The translations under genes were made by a program, and so were the position numbers. This document shows, piece after piece, positions 35,349 through 44,371 of a stretch of 64,000 nt of DNA. A model generated the notes under the pieces. That model was given only the letters and a program-made list of their open reading frames with translations. It did not search any database and was not told the DNA's origin. The DNA comes from Oscillospiraceae bacterium (lineage in GTDB: Bacteria; Bacillota; Clostridia; Oscillospirales; Oscillospiraceae): assembly GCA_902795195.1 (NCBI GenBank), contig CADBKF010000002.1, positions 25,214-89,213 of the forward strand. Direction: 5' to 3'. Position 1 is the first letter of the stretch. The number at the start of each line of letters is the position of its first letter.

Positions 35349-35383
35349 AAAAAAGCAGAGCTGAAAAACAGCTCTGCTTTTTT
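35349..35383. terminator. Terminator after the aldolase gene
   Basis: Stem AAAAAAGCAGAGCTG / CAGCTCTGCTTTTTT with a 5-A loop. On the minus strand it ends the aldolase transcript 12 nt beyond its stop codon. Confidence 0.9.
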
Positions 35384-35394
35384 CCTTTGGAACA

Positions 35395-36363
35395 TCAGGC
35401 CTTGCCGGCGCAGCCGAGGACGTCGACCAGCTTGTGGCGGACGAGCTCCTTGATGTTGGCACGGGCGGGCTTGAGGTACTGTCTGGGATCGAAGTGATCC
35501 GGATGCTGCGCCATGTACTGACGGATGGTGCCGGTCATGGCCAGACGCAGGTCGGAGTCGATGTTGATCTTGCAGACGGCCAGCTTGGCAGCCTCACGCA
35601 GCTGCTCCTCGGGAATGCCGATGGCGTCGGGCATCTTGCCGCCGTTCTCGTTGATCATCTTGACATATTCCTGGGGGACGGAGGAGGAGCCGTGCAGCAC
35701 GATGGGGAAGCCGGGCAGACGCTTGACAACCTCATGCAGAACGTCGAAGCGCAGGGGAGGCGGCACCAGGATGCCCTTCTCGTTGCGGGTGCACTGCGCG
35801 GGGGTGAACTTGTAAGCGCCGTGGGAGGTGCCGATGGCGATGGCCAGGGAGTCGCAGCCGGTGCGGGTGACGAATTCCTCGACCTCTTCCGGATGGGTGT
35901 AGGAGGAGTCCTCAGAGGAAACCTTCACGTCGTCCTCGACGCCGGCCAGGGTGCCGAGCTCGGCCTCAACGACCACGCCGTGGTCATGGGCGTACTCAAC
36001 GACCTGCTTGGTGATGCGGACGTTCTCGTCGAAGGGCAGGGAGGAGCAGTCGATCATGACGGAGGTAAAGCCGCCGTCGATGCAGGACTTGCAGGTCTCG
36101 AAGTCGGGGCCGTGGTCCAGATGCAGGGCGATGGGGATCTCGGGGCACTCAATGACGGCAGCCTCGACCAGCTTCACCAGGTAGGTGTGGTTGGCGTAGG
36201 CGCGGGCGCCCTTGGAGACCTGAAGGATGACAGGAGCCTTTTCCTCGCGGCAGGCTTCGGTGATGCCCTGCACGATCTCCATGTTGTTGACGTTGAAAGC
36301 GCCGATGGCGTAGCCGCCGTCGTAGGCCTTCTTGAACATTTCGGTGGTAGTTACCAGAGGCAT
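35395..36363 (-). CDS. fba: Class II fructose-bisphosphate aldolase
   Basis: A 322-residue zinc-dependent aldolase of glycolysis. MPLVTTTEMFKKAYDGGYAI and GAFNVNNMEIVQ open the barrel; the zinc ligands are in IALHLDHG and IAIGTSHGAY; phosphate-binding segments follow in IVLHGSSSVPQE. The length fits the family. Own promoter and terminator, so monocistronic. Confidence 0.97.
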   Translation of the reverse strand: MPLVTTTEMFKKAYDGGYAIGAFNVNNMEIVQGITEACREEKAPVILQVSKGARAYANHTYLVKLVEAAVIECPEIPIALHLDHGPDFETCKSCIDGGFTSVMIDCSSLPFDENVRITKQVVEYAHDHGVVVEAELGTLAGVEDDVKVSSEDSSYTHPEEVEEFVTRTGCDSLAIAIGTSHGAYKFTPAQCTRNEKGILVPPPLRFDVLHEVVKRLPGFPIVLHGSSSVPQEYVKMINENGGKMPDAIGIPEEQLREAAKLAVCKINIDSDLRLAMTGTIRQYMAQHPDHFDPRQYLKPARANIKELVRHKLVDVLGCAGKA

Positions 36364-36400
36364 AATAGATTACACTCCTTGTTTATTGATTTGCAGCTTC

Positions 36401-36428
36401 ATTATACCATATTTTTCCGGAAATACAA
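36401..36428 (-). promoter_or_regulatory. Sigma-A promoter of fba
   Basis: Minus strand TTGTAT (36423-36428), 16-nt spacer, TATAAT (36401-36406), about 38 nt upstream of the start, which has AAGGAG before it. Confidence 0.75.
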
Positions 36429-36467
36429 GAAGCAGTTTTCGATTTGTGAAAATTTGAGGAATTTTGA

Positions 36468-37439
36468 TCATATTCCGCGGCCCGGAAAATATTCCGACAC
36501 AAAATCGACGTCCCGGACATGGAAGCTCTTTCCGTTCAGATAGTCCAGCGCGCCGGCGTCCGTGGTGAAGCGGAAGGTGAGCTTGTAGGAATAGAGCGCC
36601 TGATACTTGCGGTCATAGCGCTTGTCGAGCTTGCCGTATTTGCCGTCGCCGAGCAGCGGCGTGCCGTTGTGGGCCATCATCGCGCGGATCTGGTGGGTAC
36701 GGCCGGTGATGAGCTCGCACTCGACCAGAGACAGGCCGTTTTTCGTCTGCAGCGTCTCGTATTTGGTCACGGCGGTCTTTGAGCCCGGCTGCGGCTGATC
36801 GGTCACATAGACCCGGTTCTGCTTGGCGTCCTTGAAAATATAGCCCGAGAGCGTGCCGCTGAGGGGCCTTGGCGTGCCGTGGACGATGCAGAGGTAGCGC
36901 TTGTCGATCTCCCGGTCCTTGATCTTCTGGTTCATGACGCGCAGAGCCTCGGCGGTCTTGGCCGCAATCACAATGCCGCCGGTGTTGCGGTCGATGCGGT
37001 TGCACAGCGCCGGGGTGAAGCTGGCCTCGTCCCGCGGCCGCCATTCCTTTTTCGCGTAGAGATACGCCTGGATGTGGTCGATGAGCGTGCGGCCGTATTC
37101 GGCCCCGTCGTGCGGATGCACGGCCTGGCCGGGCTTCTTGTCCACCAGCAGGATGTGCGCGTCCTCGTAGACAATGTCGAGCTTCGGGCTCGCCACGGTG
37201 AGGTAAGCGTTTTCCTCCTTCGGCACGTCGAAGAATTCGTCGTTAATATATAATGAGAGCACGTCGCCCTCCTGCAGGCGGGTGTCGCGCTCGGCCCGCT
37301 TTCCGTTGAGCTTGATCCGCTTGAGCCGGATGTACTTCTGACACAGCGACGCCGGCAGCAGGGGAACGGCCTTGGCAAGATAGCGGTCAAGCCGCTGATT
37401 TGCGTCGTTTTTCCCGATTGTGAGCTCCTTCAAATCCAT
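36468..37439 (-). CDS. RluA-family 23S rRNA pseudouridine synthase
   Basis: A 323-residue protein. S4 RNA-binding domain at about 13-75 (NQRLDRYLAKAVP, RIKLNGKRAERDTRL), then the synthase domain with the catalytic Asp in CNRIDRNTGGIVIAA (Asp150) and the GRTHQIRAMMAHNGTPLLGD block. It converts uridine to pseudouridine in rRNA (RluC/RluD type); the exact position cannot be told. Upstream of fba in the same direction, but fba has its own promoter. Confidence 0.94.
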   Translation of the reverse strand: MDLKELTIGKNDANQRLDRYLAKAVPLLPASLCQKYIRLKRIKLNGKRAERDTRLQEGDVLSLYINDEFFDVPKEENAYLTVASPKLDIVYEDAHILLVDKKPGQAVHPHDGAEYGRTLIDHIQAYLYAKKEWRPRDEASFTPALCNRIDRNTGGIVIAAKTAEALRVMNQKIKDREIDKRYLCIVHGTPRPLSGTLSGYIFKDAKQNRVYVTDQPQPGSKTAVTKYETLQTKNGLSLVECELITGRTHQIRAMMAHNGTPLLGDGKYGKLDKRYDRKYQALYSYKLTFRFTTDAGALDYLNGKSFHVRDVDFVSEYFPGRGI

Positions 37440-37517
37440 TCACCCCCAAAACCAAACCCATTTTACCATATCGTGGGGCAGAGTCAACAAAAAAGTCGAA
37501 AATATTGAAAAAAACAT

Positions 37518-37546
37518 TTGACAAATGGGGGCCGGATGGCTATAAT
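37518..37546 (+). promoter_or_regulatory. Consensus sigma-A promoter of yceD-rpmF
   Basis: TTGACA (37518-37523), 17-nt spacer, TATAAT (37541-37546): perfect consensus, which fits a ribosomal protein operon. Confidence 0.93.
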
Positions 37547-37581
37547 ATCTCCTGCATGACTGTGAGAATCGAGGAAACGCT

Positions 37582-38091
37582 ATGCTGCTGGATGTATCGA
37601 AGCTCAAAAACGAACCCGGCGGAACGTTAGCCTTTGAGGTCAGTCTCGATCTGAGCGATCTGACGTTTTGCGGCGACTGCCGCGCTGCCCGGCCGGTGCA
37701 TGCCGCGGGCACGGTCCGAAACACCGCAGATGTGTTCGTTTTGAGCGGGGAGCTCACGGCGACACTGGAGGGTGTGTGCGACCGCTGCGCGAAGCCTGTC
37801 ACCCGGGCGATTTCCCTGCCGATGCACGCGGTGCTCTCTGAGGCGCTGGCAAACGACGACGGCGAGGAAGACCCCTGGCTCTTCCTGCTCGACGGCGACA
37901 AGGCCGACCTCGACGAGATCGTCACCACGACCTTTGTGCTCGGCATGGACACGAAGTTCCTGTGCAGGGACGATTGCAAGGGCCTGTGCCCAAGCTGCGG
38001 CAAGGACCTCAACCTGGGGCCCTGCGACTGCAAGGCGGAGCCCGATCCGAGACTTGCTGTGCTGAAACAGCTGCTGAAAGAAAAAGAATAA
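37582..38091 (+). CDS. yceD: YceD family (DUF177) protein
   Basis: A 169-residue protein of the YceD/DUF177 family, nearly always encoded just before rpmF. CDRCAKPV (about 69-76) and the C-terminal LCRDDCKGLCPSCGKDLN (about 133-150) are the conserved Cys motifs. YceD is linked to 23S rRNA accumulation in some bacteria and plants; the mechanism is not settled. Located 45 nt upstream of rpmF. Confidence 0.95.
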   Translation: MLLDVSKLKNEPGGTLAFEVSLDLSDLTFCGDCRAARPVHAAGTVRNTADVFVLSGELTATLEGVCDRCAKPVTRAISLPMHAVLSEALANDDGEEDPWLFLLDGDKADLDEIVTTTFVLGMDTKFLCRDDCKGLCPSCGKDLNLGPCDCKAEPDPRLAVLKQLLKEKE

Positions 38092-38136
38092 ATTTTGATT
38101 TAGCCGATGAGGCAGAATGACCGAGGAGGTGTCACC

Positions 38137-38322
38137 ATGGCTGTTCCGAAGAGAAAAGTATCCAAAGCTAGACGCGATAAGAGACGCAGCTCCCACTGGA
38201 AGCTTTCTGTTCCCGGCGTCGTCGCCTGCCCGAATTGCGGCAAGCCCCGTCTGCCCCACAGAGCGTGCAAGGAATGTGGCTACTACAATGGCCGTCAGGT
38301 TATCGAAGTCGCTGCGGACTAA
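38137..38322 (+). CDS. rpmF: 50S ribosomal protein L32
   Basis: A 61-residue ribosomal protein starting [18 protein letters not shown]. It keeps both Cys pairs (CPNC and CKEC), so it is the zinc-binding C+ form. GAGGAGGTG at 38123-38131 places the start at 38137 rather than at an earlier in-frame ATG. Confidence 0.98.
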   Translation: MAVPKRKVSKARRDKRRSSHWKLSVPGVVACPNCGKPRLPHRACKECGYYNGRQVIEVAAD

Positions 38323-38343
38323 GCTCGAACAAGAAAAAAGTTG

Positions 38344-38374
38344 AGAGGAGGGCATTGGCTCTCCTCTTTTCTTT
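38344..38374 (+). terminator. Terminator after rpmF
   Basis: Stem AGAGGAG / CTCCTCT with a 10-nt loop, followed by TTTTCTTTG. Confidence 0.8.
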
Positions 38375-38395
38375 GTATGATTCATTTTTAATTCC

Positions 38396-38518
38396 GTAGT
38401 GGCCGATGCCCACATCGGCCATCCAATCCAGTGCGCCCGTAGTGGCCGATGCCCACATCGGCCATATGACACGTCGCAGAATGTCTTTTTATGGCCGATG
38501 TGGGCATCGGCCACTACG
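38396..38518. repeat. Palindromic repeats GTGGCCGATGCCCACATCGG, two direct and one inverted
   Basis: Each 27-bp copy reads GTAGTGGCCGATGCCCACAT then CGGCCA and is itself partly palindromic. Copies at 38396-38422 and 38439-38465 are direct; 38491-38518 is inverted, so the block can fold back. It lies between the rpmF terminator and comEC; an open frame through it (with residues VVADAHIGH) is not part of comEC. A fragment recurs at 53090-53104. Confidence 0.88.
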
Positions 38519-38540
38519 AATCTGCGGAGGGAGGCCTTGT

Positions 38541-40844
38541 ATGCGAAAGCTGGTGCTGTTTGCCGTGCCGTTTGCGCTGGCGGTACTTTCGCTGTATCTT
38601 TTCTCCGCTGTACATATGCTGATCGGTGCTGGGATTGGGCTGCTGCTCTTCCTGATCACAGTTCGCAGCAAATGGCGGTGGCGCATCCAGGCGCTGATCG
38701 CGCTTGCTGGCCTCTGCCTTGGCTTCGTTTATTGCGCTGCTTACACGCAGATTTTTGTTCAACCCGTTCAGCAGCTGGACGGGCAGACCTGTGAGGCATT
38801 CGCGCTCATCTGCGACTACCCGGAGCCGACGCAATACGGCTGCCGCGTGGCGGCGGAAGTGCCGCTGGAGGGCCGCAGCGTGCGGACGCTCCTCTATCTT
38901 GACACCGCCGGCATGGACCTCAAACCCGGCGACCGGGTGCAGACGCGCCTGGAGCTGCACCGCTCCGACCGCACGAAAAGCGGCGAGGAATCCCTCTATT
39001 ACCAGGCCAAGGGCATTCGCTTGATCGGCTATGCCCGGGGCGAGGCAGAGACGGTGCCTGCTTCCCGCGTTCCGCTGCGCCTCTGGCCGGTCCTGTTTTC
39101 CCGCGCGCTGCGGGATATTCTTGCGAAGGCCATGCCGGCCGGCACCGCCGGCCTGGTCCAGGCGCTTCTGACCGGGGACCGCTCCGGGCTCAGCTACGCG
39201 CAGATGAGTGACATGAAGATGGCGGGCGTGTCCCACATGATCGCCATTTCCGGCATGCACGTGTCGATCCTGCTGGGCTTTTTCACCCTGCTGACCGGCC
39301 GCCGGCGGCTGCTCACCGCGCTGCTCGGCATCCCGCTGGTACTATTTTTCGTCCTGGCGACCGGCGCCTCGCCCTCGGTGGTCCGGGCGGCGGTGATGCA
39401 GATCATTTTTCTGATCGCGCCGCTTCTGTGGCGGGAAAACGACCCGCCGACCTCTCTGTGCGCTGCGCTGCTGCTTCTGCTGCTGCGAAACCCCTATGCG
39501 ATCGCCGATCTGAGCCTGCAGCTCTCCTTCGGTTCGATGGCGGGCATCCTGTTTGCCACAAGGCCGGTCTATCACTGGCTGGCAGCCCATGTCGTGCCGA
39601 AGCGGTGGACAAAGCCGCTGCCCGAGATGCTGAAGCTGACAAAGCAGGAGCGGCTTCTGCGCTGCTGCAAGACGCTGCGGCGCAAGGCGGTTTTCTTTGT
39701 CTTTGCCAGCGTTTCGACCACGCTGGGTGCGCTGATCTTCACCGTGCCGGTCATTGCGATCCGCCTGGGGACGTTCAGTCTCTACGGGGTGCTGTCGAAT
39801 CTTGTGATCCTCTGGGCGGTCAGCATCTGCTTTGTGGGCGGTGCGGTGACCGGGCTGCTGGCCTGGCTCTGGCTGCCGCTGGGGCAGCTTGCCGGATGGG
39901 TCGTGGCCTGGCCGGTGCGCTATATTCTCTGGATGGCAAAGCTGATCGCGCATGTTCCGTTTGCGCAGCTCACCACCCGGACGCCCTATCTTGCGATCTG
40001 GCTCGTTGTGAGCTATCTGGTGCTGATCCCCGCGATCCGCTGCCGCAAGGTCGTGATCCCGACCCTGGGCATTCTGGCAGGCCTGCTGCTCACGGTCGCA
40101 TTGACGTATTTTGACGGCATTCCGAATGAATTTCGCATCACGGCGCTGGATGTGGGGCAGGGGCAGTGTATCTGCCTGCAGACCCCGGACTTCCGCGCCG
40201 TCTATGACTGCGGCGGCAGCAATGCCGATTTTGCCGGCCAGCACGCGGCCGAGCACTTTTTATCCACAGGCCAGCAGCGGATCGACGCGCTGATCCTCAG
40301 CCACTATGACGAGGACCACATCGGCGGCCTGCCGCAGCTGCTCTACCGCGTGGAGGTGGGAAGGATCTATCTTTCGCCGTATCTCGACGAGACCGGCGCA
40401 CACGAGGCGATCCTGCAGCTCGCGGCGGCCTATGACATTCCGGTCACATATGTGGAAACCGAGGTCACGCTGCCGTTTTCCGGCGGCAGTCTCACGATCT
40501 TCCCGCCGCCGTCGCAGCAAAATGACAACAGCAGCCTTGCCATCTTGTTTTCCTGCGGAAAATATGATATGCTGGCAAGCGGAGACATGGACCGCTATGA
40601 CGAGAACCTGCTGCTGCACCAGCATCTGCTTCCCAAAACAGAGCTCTATATCGCGGGCCACCACGGCGCGAAGGAGTCCTCCTCCGAGGCGCTTTTGCGC
40701 ACGATCACGCCGGACTGCGTGCTGATTTCCGTGGGGACCAACCGCTACGGGCAGCCCTCCGAGGAGGCGCTCTTGCGCTTTGCAGCGCTCGGCGCGGCAG
40801 TCTACCGCACGGATCAGAACGGCGACATTTCGATTGAGAGGTGA
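38541..40844 (+). CDS. comEC: DNA-uptake channel protein ComEC/Rec2
   Basis: A 767-residue membrane protein that forms the DNA translocation channel in competence. N-terminal OB-like domain (about 85-190), central competence domain with multiple helices (LVQALLTGDRSGLS, MKMAGVSHMIAISGMHVSIL, ATGASPSVVRAAVMQI), and a C-terminal metallo-beta-lactamase-like domain with ALDVGQGQCICLQT, LSHYDEDHIGG and AGHHGAKESSSEALL. ATG 38541 is preceded by GGAGGGAGG. It ends 4 nt before holA, a common gene order in Firmicutes. Confidence 0.96.
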   Translation: MRKLVLFAVPFALAVLSLYLFSAVHMLIGAGIGLLLFLITVRSKWRWRIQALIALAGLCLGFVYCAAYTQIFVQPVQQLDGQTCEAFALICDYPEPTQYGCRVAAEVPLEGRSVRTLLYLDTAGMDLKPGDRVQTRLELHRSDRTKSGEESLYYQAKGIRLIGYARGEAETVPASRVPLRLWPVLFSRALRDILAKAMPAGTAGLVQALLTGDRSGLSYAQMSDMKMAGVSHMIAISGMHVSILLGFFTLLTGRRRLLTALLGIPLVLFFVLATGASPSVVRAAVMQIIFLIAPLLWRENDPPTSLCAALLLLLLRNPYAIADLSLQLSFGSMAGILFATRPVYHWLAAHVVPKRWTKPLPEMLKLTKQERLLRCCKTLRRKAVFFVFASVSTTLGALIFTVPVIAIRLGTFSLYGVLSNLVILWAVSICFVGGAVTGLLAWLWLPLGQLAGWVVAWPVRYILWMAKLIAHVPFAQLTTRTPYLAIWLVVSYLVLIPAIRCRKVVIPTLGILAGLLLTVALTYFDGIPNEFRITALDVGQGQCICLQTPDFRAVYDCGGSNADFAGQHAAEHFLSTGQQRIDALILSHYDEDHIGGLPQLLYRVEVGRIYLSPYLDETGAHEAILQLAAAYDIPVTYVETEVTLPFSGGSLTIFPPPSQQNDNSSLAILFSCGKYDMLASGDMDRYDENLLLHQHLLPKTELYIAGHHGAKESSSEALLRTITPDCVLISVGTNRYGQPSEEALLRFAALGAAVYRTDQNGDISIER

Positions 40845-40848
40845 GACG

Positions 40849-41892
40849 ATGGCAAAACCGGAAGCCGACAACCGGGGCTTTGAACAGCTCAAGCAGGACA
40901 TCAAGCTGAAGAAGCCCGCAAATTTCTACATTTTCTACGGCGAAGAGGCGTATCTGCGCGCCCATTGGCTGGACCGTCTGCACAAGCTGCTGGTGGAGCC
41001 CTTTGCCGAGGCCTTCAACTACCACCGCCTCACAAGCGAGAGCTTTTCGGTCCGCGCGCTGATCGACAGCGTGGAGGCCATGCCGATGATGGCAGAGCGC
41101 AGCCTCGTGCAGGTCGACGACATCGACTTTTTCAAGCTGCCCGAGGACGAGCGCAGCGCGGCAGCCGCGCTTTTGAGCGACCTTCCGGATACCTGCACGC
41201 TGGTGCTGGTCTACGAGACCACGGCCTACAAGCCGGACAAGCGGCAGAAGAAGCTGGCCGATGCCATGGGCAGCGCGGTTTTGGTCGAATTCAAGACCCC
41301 GTCGGAGCGAGAGCTCGCCGCCTGGATCGCCCGGCACTTCAAGAGCCACGGCAAGCAGGTGTCCTATCCCATCTGCCAGTACCTGATCCAGGCCACCGGC
41401 GGCGACATGTCCACGCTGTCCTCCGAGATCGAGAAGGTCGCGGCCTTTTCAAGCGGCGCGGAGATCACTCGCGCCGATGTGGACGCGGTGGTTGAGCCGG
41501 TTTTGGAGGCGGTGGTCTTCACGCTCTCCGACGCCGTGGCCGCCGGCCGCTACGATAAAGCCCTGCAGACGCTGGAAACGCTTCTGCAGATGCAGGAGGA
41601 GCCGATCCCGATCCTGGGCGCGATCAGCGGCCAGATGCGCCGCATCCTGACGGCGAAAACGCTGATCAAGGCCGGCAAGGGCGTGAAGGAGCTGATGTCG
41701 CTGTGCGGCATTACCAGCTATCCCGCGCAGAAGACCATGGACTTTGCCCGGCGGCTGCCCGACCGCTTTGCCGACCGCGCGGTGCTGCTCTGCCTGCAGA
41801 CCGACGCAAAGCTCAAGACCTCGTATGACGAGCCAGAGCGCCTGCTCGAGCTGCTGGTGTTCGAGCTGGCCCAGGAGGCGCAGCATGCTTAG
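40849..41892 (+). CDS. holA: DNA polymerase III subunit delta
   Basis: A 347-residue clamp-loader subunit. ANFYIFYGEEAYLRAHWLDRL opens the ATPase-like domain; MAERSLVQVDDIDFF and LVLVYETTAYKPDKRQKKLA follow; the C-terminal collar has ILGAISGQMRRILTAKTLI. The start at 40849 has GAGAGGTGAG upstream and lies 4 nt after comEC. The downstream gene overlaps it by 8 nt. Confidence 0.95.
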   Translation: MAKPEADNRGFEQLKQDIKLKKPANFYIFYGEEAYLRAHWLDRLHKLLVEPFAEAFNYHRLTSESFSVRALIDSVEAMPMMAERSLVQVDDIDFFKLPEDERSAAAALLSDLPDTCTLVLVYETTAYKPDKRQKKLADAMGSAVLVEFKTPSERELAAWIARHFKSHGKQVSYPICQYLIQATGGDMSTLSSEIEKVAAFSSGAEITRADVDAVVEPVLEAVVFTLSDAVAAGRYDKALQTLETLLQMQEEPIPILGAISGQMRRILTAKTLIKAGKGVKELMSLCGITSYPAQKTMDFARRLPDRFADRAVLLCLQTDAKLKTSYDEPERLLELLVFELAQEAQHA

Positions 41893-42472
41893 GCTGCGCC
41901 AGGCCATCGTCGTGGAGGGCCGCTACGACAAGAACACGCTCTCGCAGATCGTGGACGCCGAGATCATTGAGACCGGCGGCTTCGGCATCATGAAGGACAA
42001 GGCCCTGCTCGCGCTGCTGCGCCGCATTGCCGAGGCGCGCGGCCTCATCATTCTGACGGATTCCGACGGCGCGGGCTTCGTGATCCGCAACTACCTCAAG
42101 GGCGCGCTGCCGAAGGACAAGGTGGCGCACGCCTACATCCCCGACGTCCGCGGCAAGGAAAAGCGGAAAAAGGCCCCCGGAAAAGAGGGCAAGCTGGGCG
42201 TCGAGGGCATGAAGCCCGAAATCCTGCTTCGTGCGCTGAGCGAAGCCGGCGCGCAGTTTGAGGACGCGCCGCAGCGCGATCCCATCACAAAGTATGACCT
42301 CTACGAGCTGGGCCTGTCCGGCAGGCCCGACAGCGCCGCAAAGCGCAGGGCGCTCATGCAGGCGCTCGAGCTTCCCGAGCACCTGAGCACCAACGCCCTG
42401 CTCGATATTCTGAATCTCTTGTATTCAAAAGAAGAATTCTTATCCAAATATCAACTGACACCTGACCCCTGA
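41885..42472 (+). CDS. rnmV: Ribonuclease M5
   Basis: A 195-residue Toprim nuclease that matures 5S rRNA. Toprim motifs: AIVVEGRYDKNTL (Glu), ETGGFGIMKDKALL and IILTDSDGAGFVIR (DxD), then the YIPDVRGKEKRKKAPGKEGK basic segment and a C-terminal DUF4093 helix region. The last residues (LTPDP) and the TGA stop are encoded by a heptamer repeat (CCTGACCCCTGAATCCTGAA), so the natural C-terminus may have been replaced. Confidence 0.93.
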   Translation: MLRLRQAIVVEGRYDKNTLSQIVDAEIIETGGFGIMKDKALLALLRRIAEARGLIILTDSDGAGFVIRNYLKGALPKDKVAHAYIPDVRGKEKRKKAPGKEGKLGVEGMKPEILLRALSEAGAQFEDAPQRDPITKYDLYELGLSGRPDSAAKRRALMQALELPEHLSTNALLDILNLLYSKEEFLSKYQLTPDP

Positions 42473-42487
42473 ATCCTGAATCCTGAA
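42455..42487 (-). repeat. Short heptamer array at the rnmV end and ABC-F start
   Basis: On the minus strand: GGATTCAGGATTCAGGGGTC-type units. It supplies the final codons and stop of rnmV and runs to within 3 nt of the next start codon, where no ribosome site remains. Confidence 0.85.
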
Positions 42488-42490
42488 ATC

Positions 42491-44371
42491 ATGATTGAAA
42501 TATCTGTACAAAATCTGGAAAAATCCTTTGAAGTCGGCGAAAAGCTGCTCGACGGGCTCTCCTTCGAGATCCAGAGCGGCGAGTGCGTCGGCATCATGGG
42601 CAGAAACGGCAGCGGAAAAACCACGCTCTTCCGCATGCTGACGGGTGAGCTGCGCCCGGACGAGGGGACGATCGTGATCGCCTCCGGCCGGCGCATCGGC
42701 CTGATCTCCCAGATCCCGCACTATCCTGCGGGCTACTCGGTCGAGGACGCGCTGCGCTCTGCCTACCGCGAGCTGTTTGACATCAAGCGGAAGATGGAGC
42801 GCCTGGAGGAGCGCATGACAGCCCACACGCCGAAGGACACCCTCTCGGAATACGACCGGCTCTCTACGGCCTACGAGGTGGGCGGCGGCTACGAGATGGA
42901 CACGAGCGTGGACAAGATCTGCAACGGTCTGGGCATCCCCAGGGCCATGCGCGAGCAGGAATTTGACCTGCTCTCCGGCGGCGAGAAGACCCGGGTCAAC
43001 CTGGCGCGGCTGCTTTTGGAGCAGACCGACATCCTGCTGCTCGACGAGCCGACGAATCACCTGGATCTGCGCAGCGTGGAGTGGCTCGAGGCCTATCTCA
43101 AGCAGTTCAAGGGCACCACGCTGACCATCTCCCACGACCGCTATTTCCTCGACCGCGTGGTGGACCGCATCATCGAGATCTCCGACGGAAAGGCCGAGCT
43201 CTACAACGGCAACTATTCGTTCTATCTCGAGGAGAAGCAGGCCCGCTTCAACCTGCAGATGAAGCAGTACAAGCAGGAGCAGGCCAAGATCAAGCAGCTG
43301 AGCTACACCGTCGAGCGGATGAAGGGCTGGGGCATCAACAACCGGGTGCTCTACCGCCGCGCCATGGCCATGCAGCACCGGATGGAGCGCATCGCCAAAA
43401 CCGAACGCCCGAAGACCGAAAAGAATCTGCGCGCCCGCTTCGGCGAGAAGGAATTTTTCGGCGATTCGGTATTCTACGTCAAGGACATGGCGAAGGCCTA
43501 CGGGGAAAAGCAGCTCTTTTCCGGCGTGGAGCTGGAGGTTGAGGGCGGCGAGCGCATCGCGATCCTGGGCGACAACGGCGCCGGCAAAACCACGTTTCTT
43601 CGCTGCCTTCTGGGCGAGGAAACGCTCGATGCCGGCAAGGTGCGCTTCGGCCCCACGGTCAGGAGCGCGTATCTGCCGCAGGTCATCCACTTCGAGCACC
43701 CCGAGCGCACGCTCTACGACACGATGCTCTATGAAAAAAACTGCACCCCGCAGGCGGCGCGCGACCGCCTGGGCGCGTTTTTGTTCTCCGGCGAGGACGT
43801 GTTCAAAACCGTGGGCACGCTCTCCGGCGGCGAGCTGTCGCGGCTGCGCCTGTGCATGCTGATGGACGAGAAGGTCAACCTGCTGATTCTGGACGAGCCG
43901 ACGAACCACCTGGACATCGCGGCCAGGGAGTGGATCGAGTGCGCCGTGGAGGAATATGAGGGCACGCTGCTGTTCGTCTCCCACGACCGCTATTTTGTGG
44001 ACAAGTTCGCCACCCGGATCTGGGAGATTGAGGACGGCACGCTCAAGGATTACCGCTGCGATTACGCGAAGTACCGCAGCCTGAAGGAAAACGCGGCAAT
44101 TCGTCCGATCCCGCAGACGAAAAAGCCGGAAAAACCGCAGAAAACCGAGAAAAAGTCCGACAGCAAGGCCCTGGAAAAGGAGCTGCGCCGCTTAGAGCGC
44201 GAGATCGACAAGCAGGAGCAGCTTGTGGCCTCGCTGGAGGAGCAGCTGATTGCCTCGGCCACCGATTACCAGGCCCTTCTGCGCCTGGGCGATGAAAAGC
44301 AGGCCGCCGAGGACGCCCTCTCCGCCCTCATGGAGCAGTGGGAAGCCACCGGTGCGGCGCTGGGTATGTAG
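42491..44371 (+). CDS. ABC-F family ATPase, Uup/YdiF-like
   Basis: A 626-residue soluble twin ATPase acting on the ribosome. NBD1: GRNGSGKTTLFRML, LLSGGEKTRVNLARLLLEQT, LLLDEPTNHLDLRS. An interdomain linker of basic helices (about 240-310) follows. NBD2: GDNGAGKTTFLRCL, LSGGELSRLRLCMLM, LILDEPTNHLDIAA. A C-terminal coiled coil (about 560-620, ALEKELRRLEREIDKQEQLV) fits Uup-type members. Both NBDs look intact. No Shine-Dalgarno precedes ATG 42491, because the repeat sits there. The TAG stop starts the next heptamer array. Confidence 0.93.
   Translation: MIEISVQNLEKSFEVGEKLLDGLSFEIQSGECVGIMGRNGSGKTTLFRMLTGELRPDEGTIVIASGRRIGLISQIPHYPAGYSVEDALRSAYRELFDIKRKMERLEERMTAHTPKDTLSEYDRLSTAYEVGGGYEMDTSVDKICNGLGIPRAMREQEFDLLSGGEKTRVNLARLLLEQTDILLLDEPTNHLDLRSVEWLEAYLKQFKGTTLTISHDRYFLDRVVDRIIEISDGKAELYNGNYSFYLEEKQARFNLQMKQYKQEQAKIKQLSYTVERMKGWGINNRVLYRRAMAMQHRMERIAKTERPKTEKNLRARFGEKEFFGDSVFYVKDMAKAYGEKQLFSGVELEVEGGERIAILGDNGAGKTTFLRCLLGEETLDAGKVRFGPTVRSAYLPQVIHFEHPERTLYDTMLYEKNCTPQAARDRLGAFLFSGEDVFKTVGTLSGGELSRLRLCMLMDEKVNLLILDEPTNHLDIAAREWIECAVEEYEGTLLFVSHDRYFVDKFATRIWEIEDGTLKDYRCDYAKYRSLKENAAIRPIPQTKKPEKPQKTEKKSDSKALEKELRRLEREIDKQEQLVASLEEQLIASATDYQALLRLGDEKQAAEDALSALMEQWEATGAALGM

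Noticed and set aside
38406..38540. N-terminal extension of ComEC by 45 codons
   Set aside because: The extension is made of palindromic repeats (VVADAHIGH-type residues) and lacks a ribosome site, while ATG 38541 has one.
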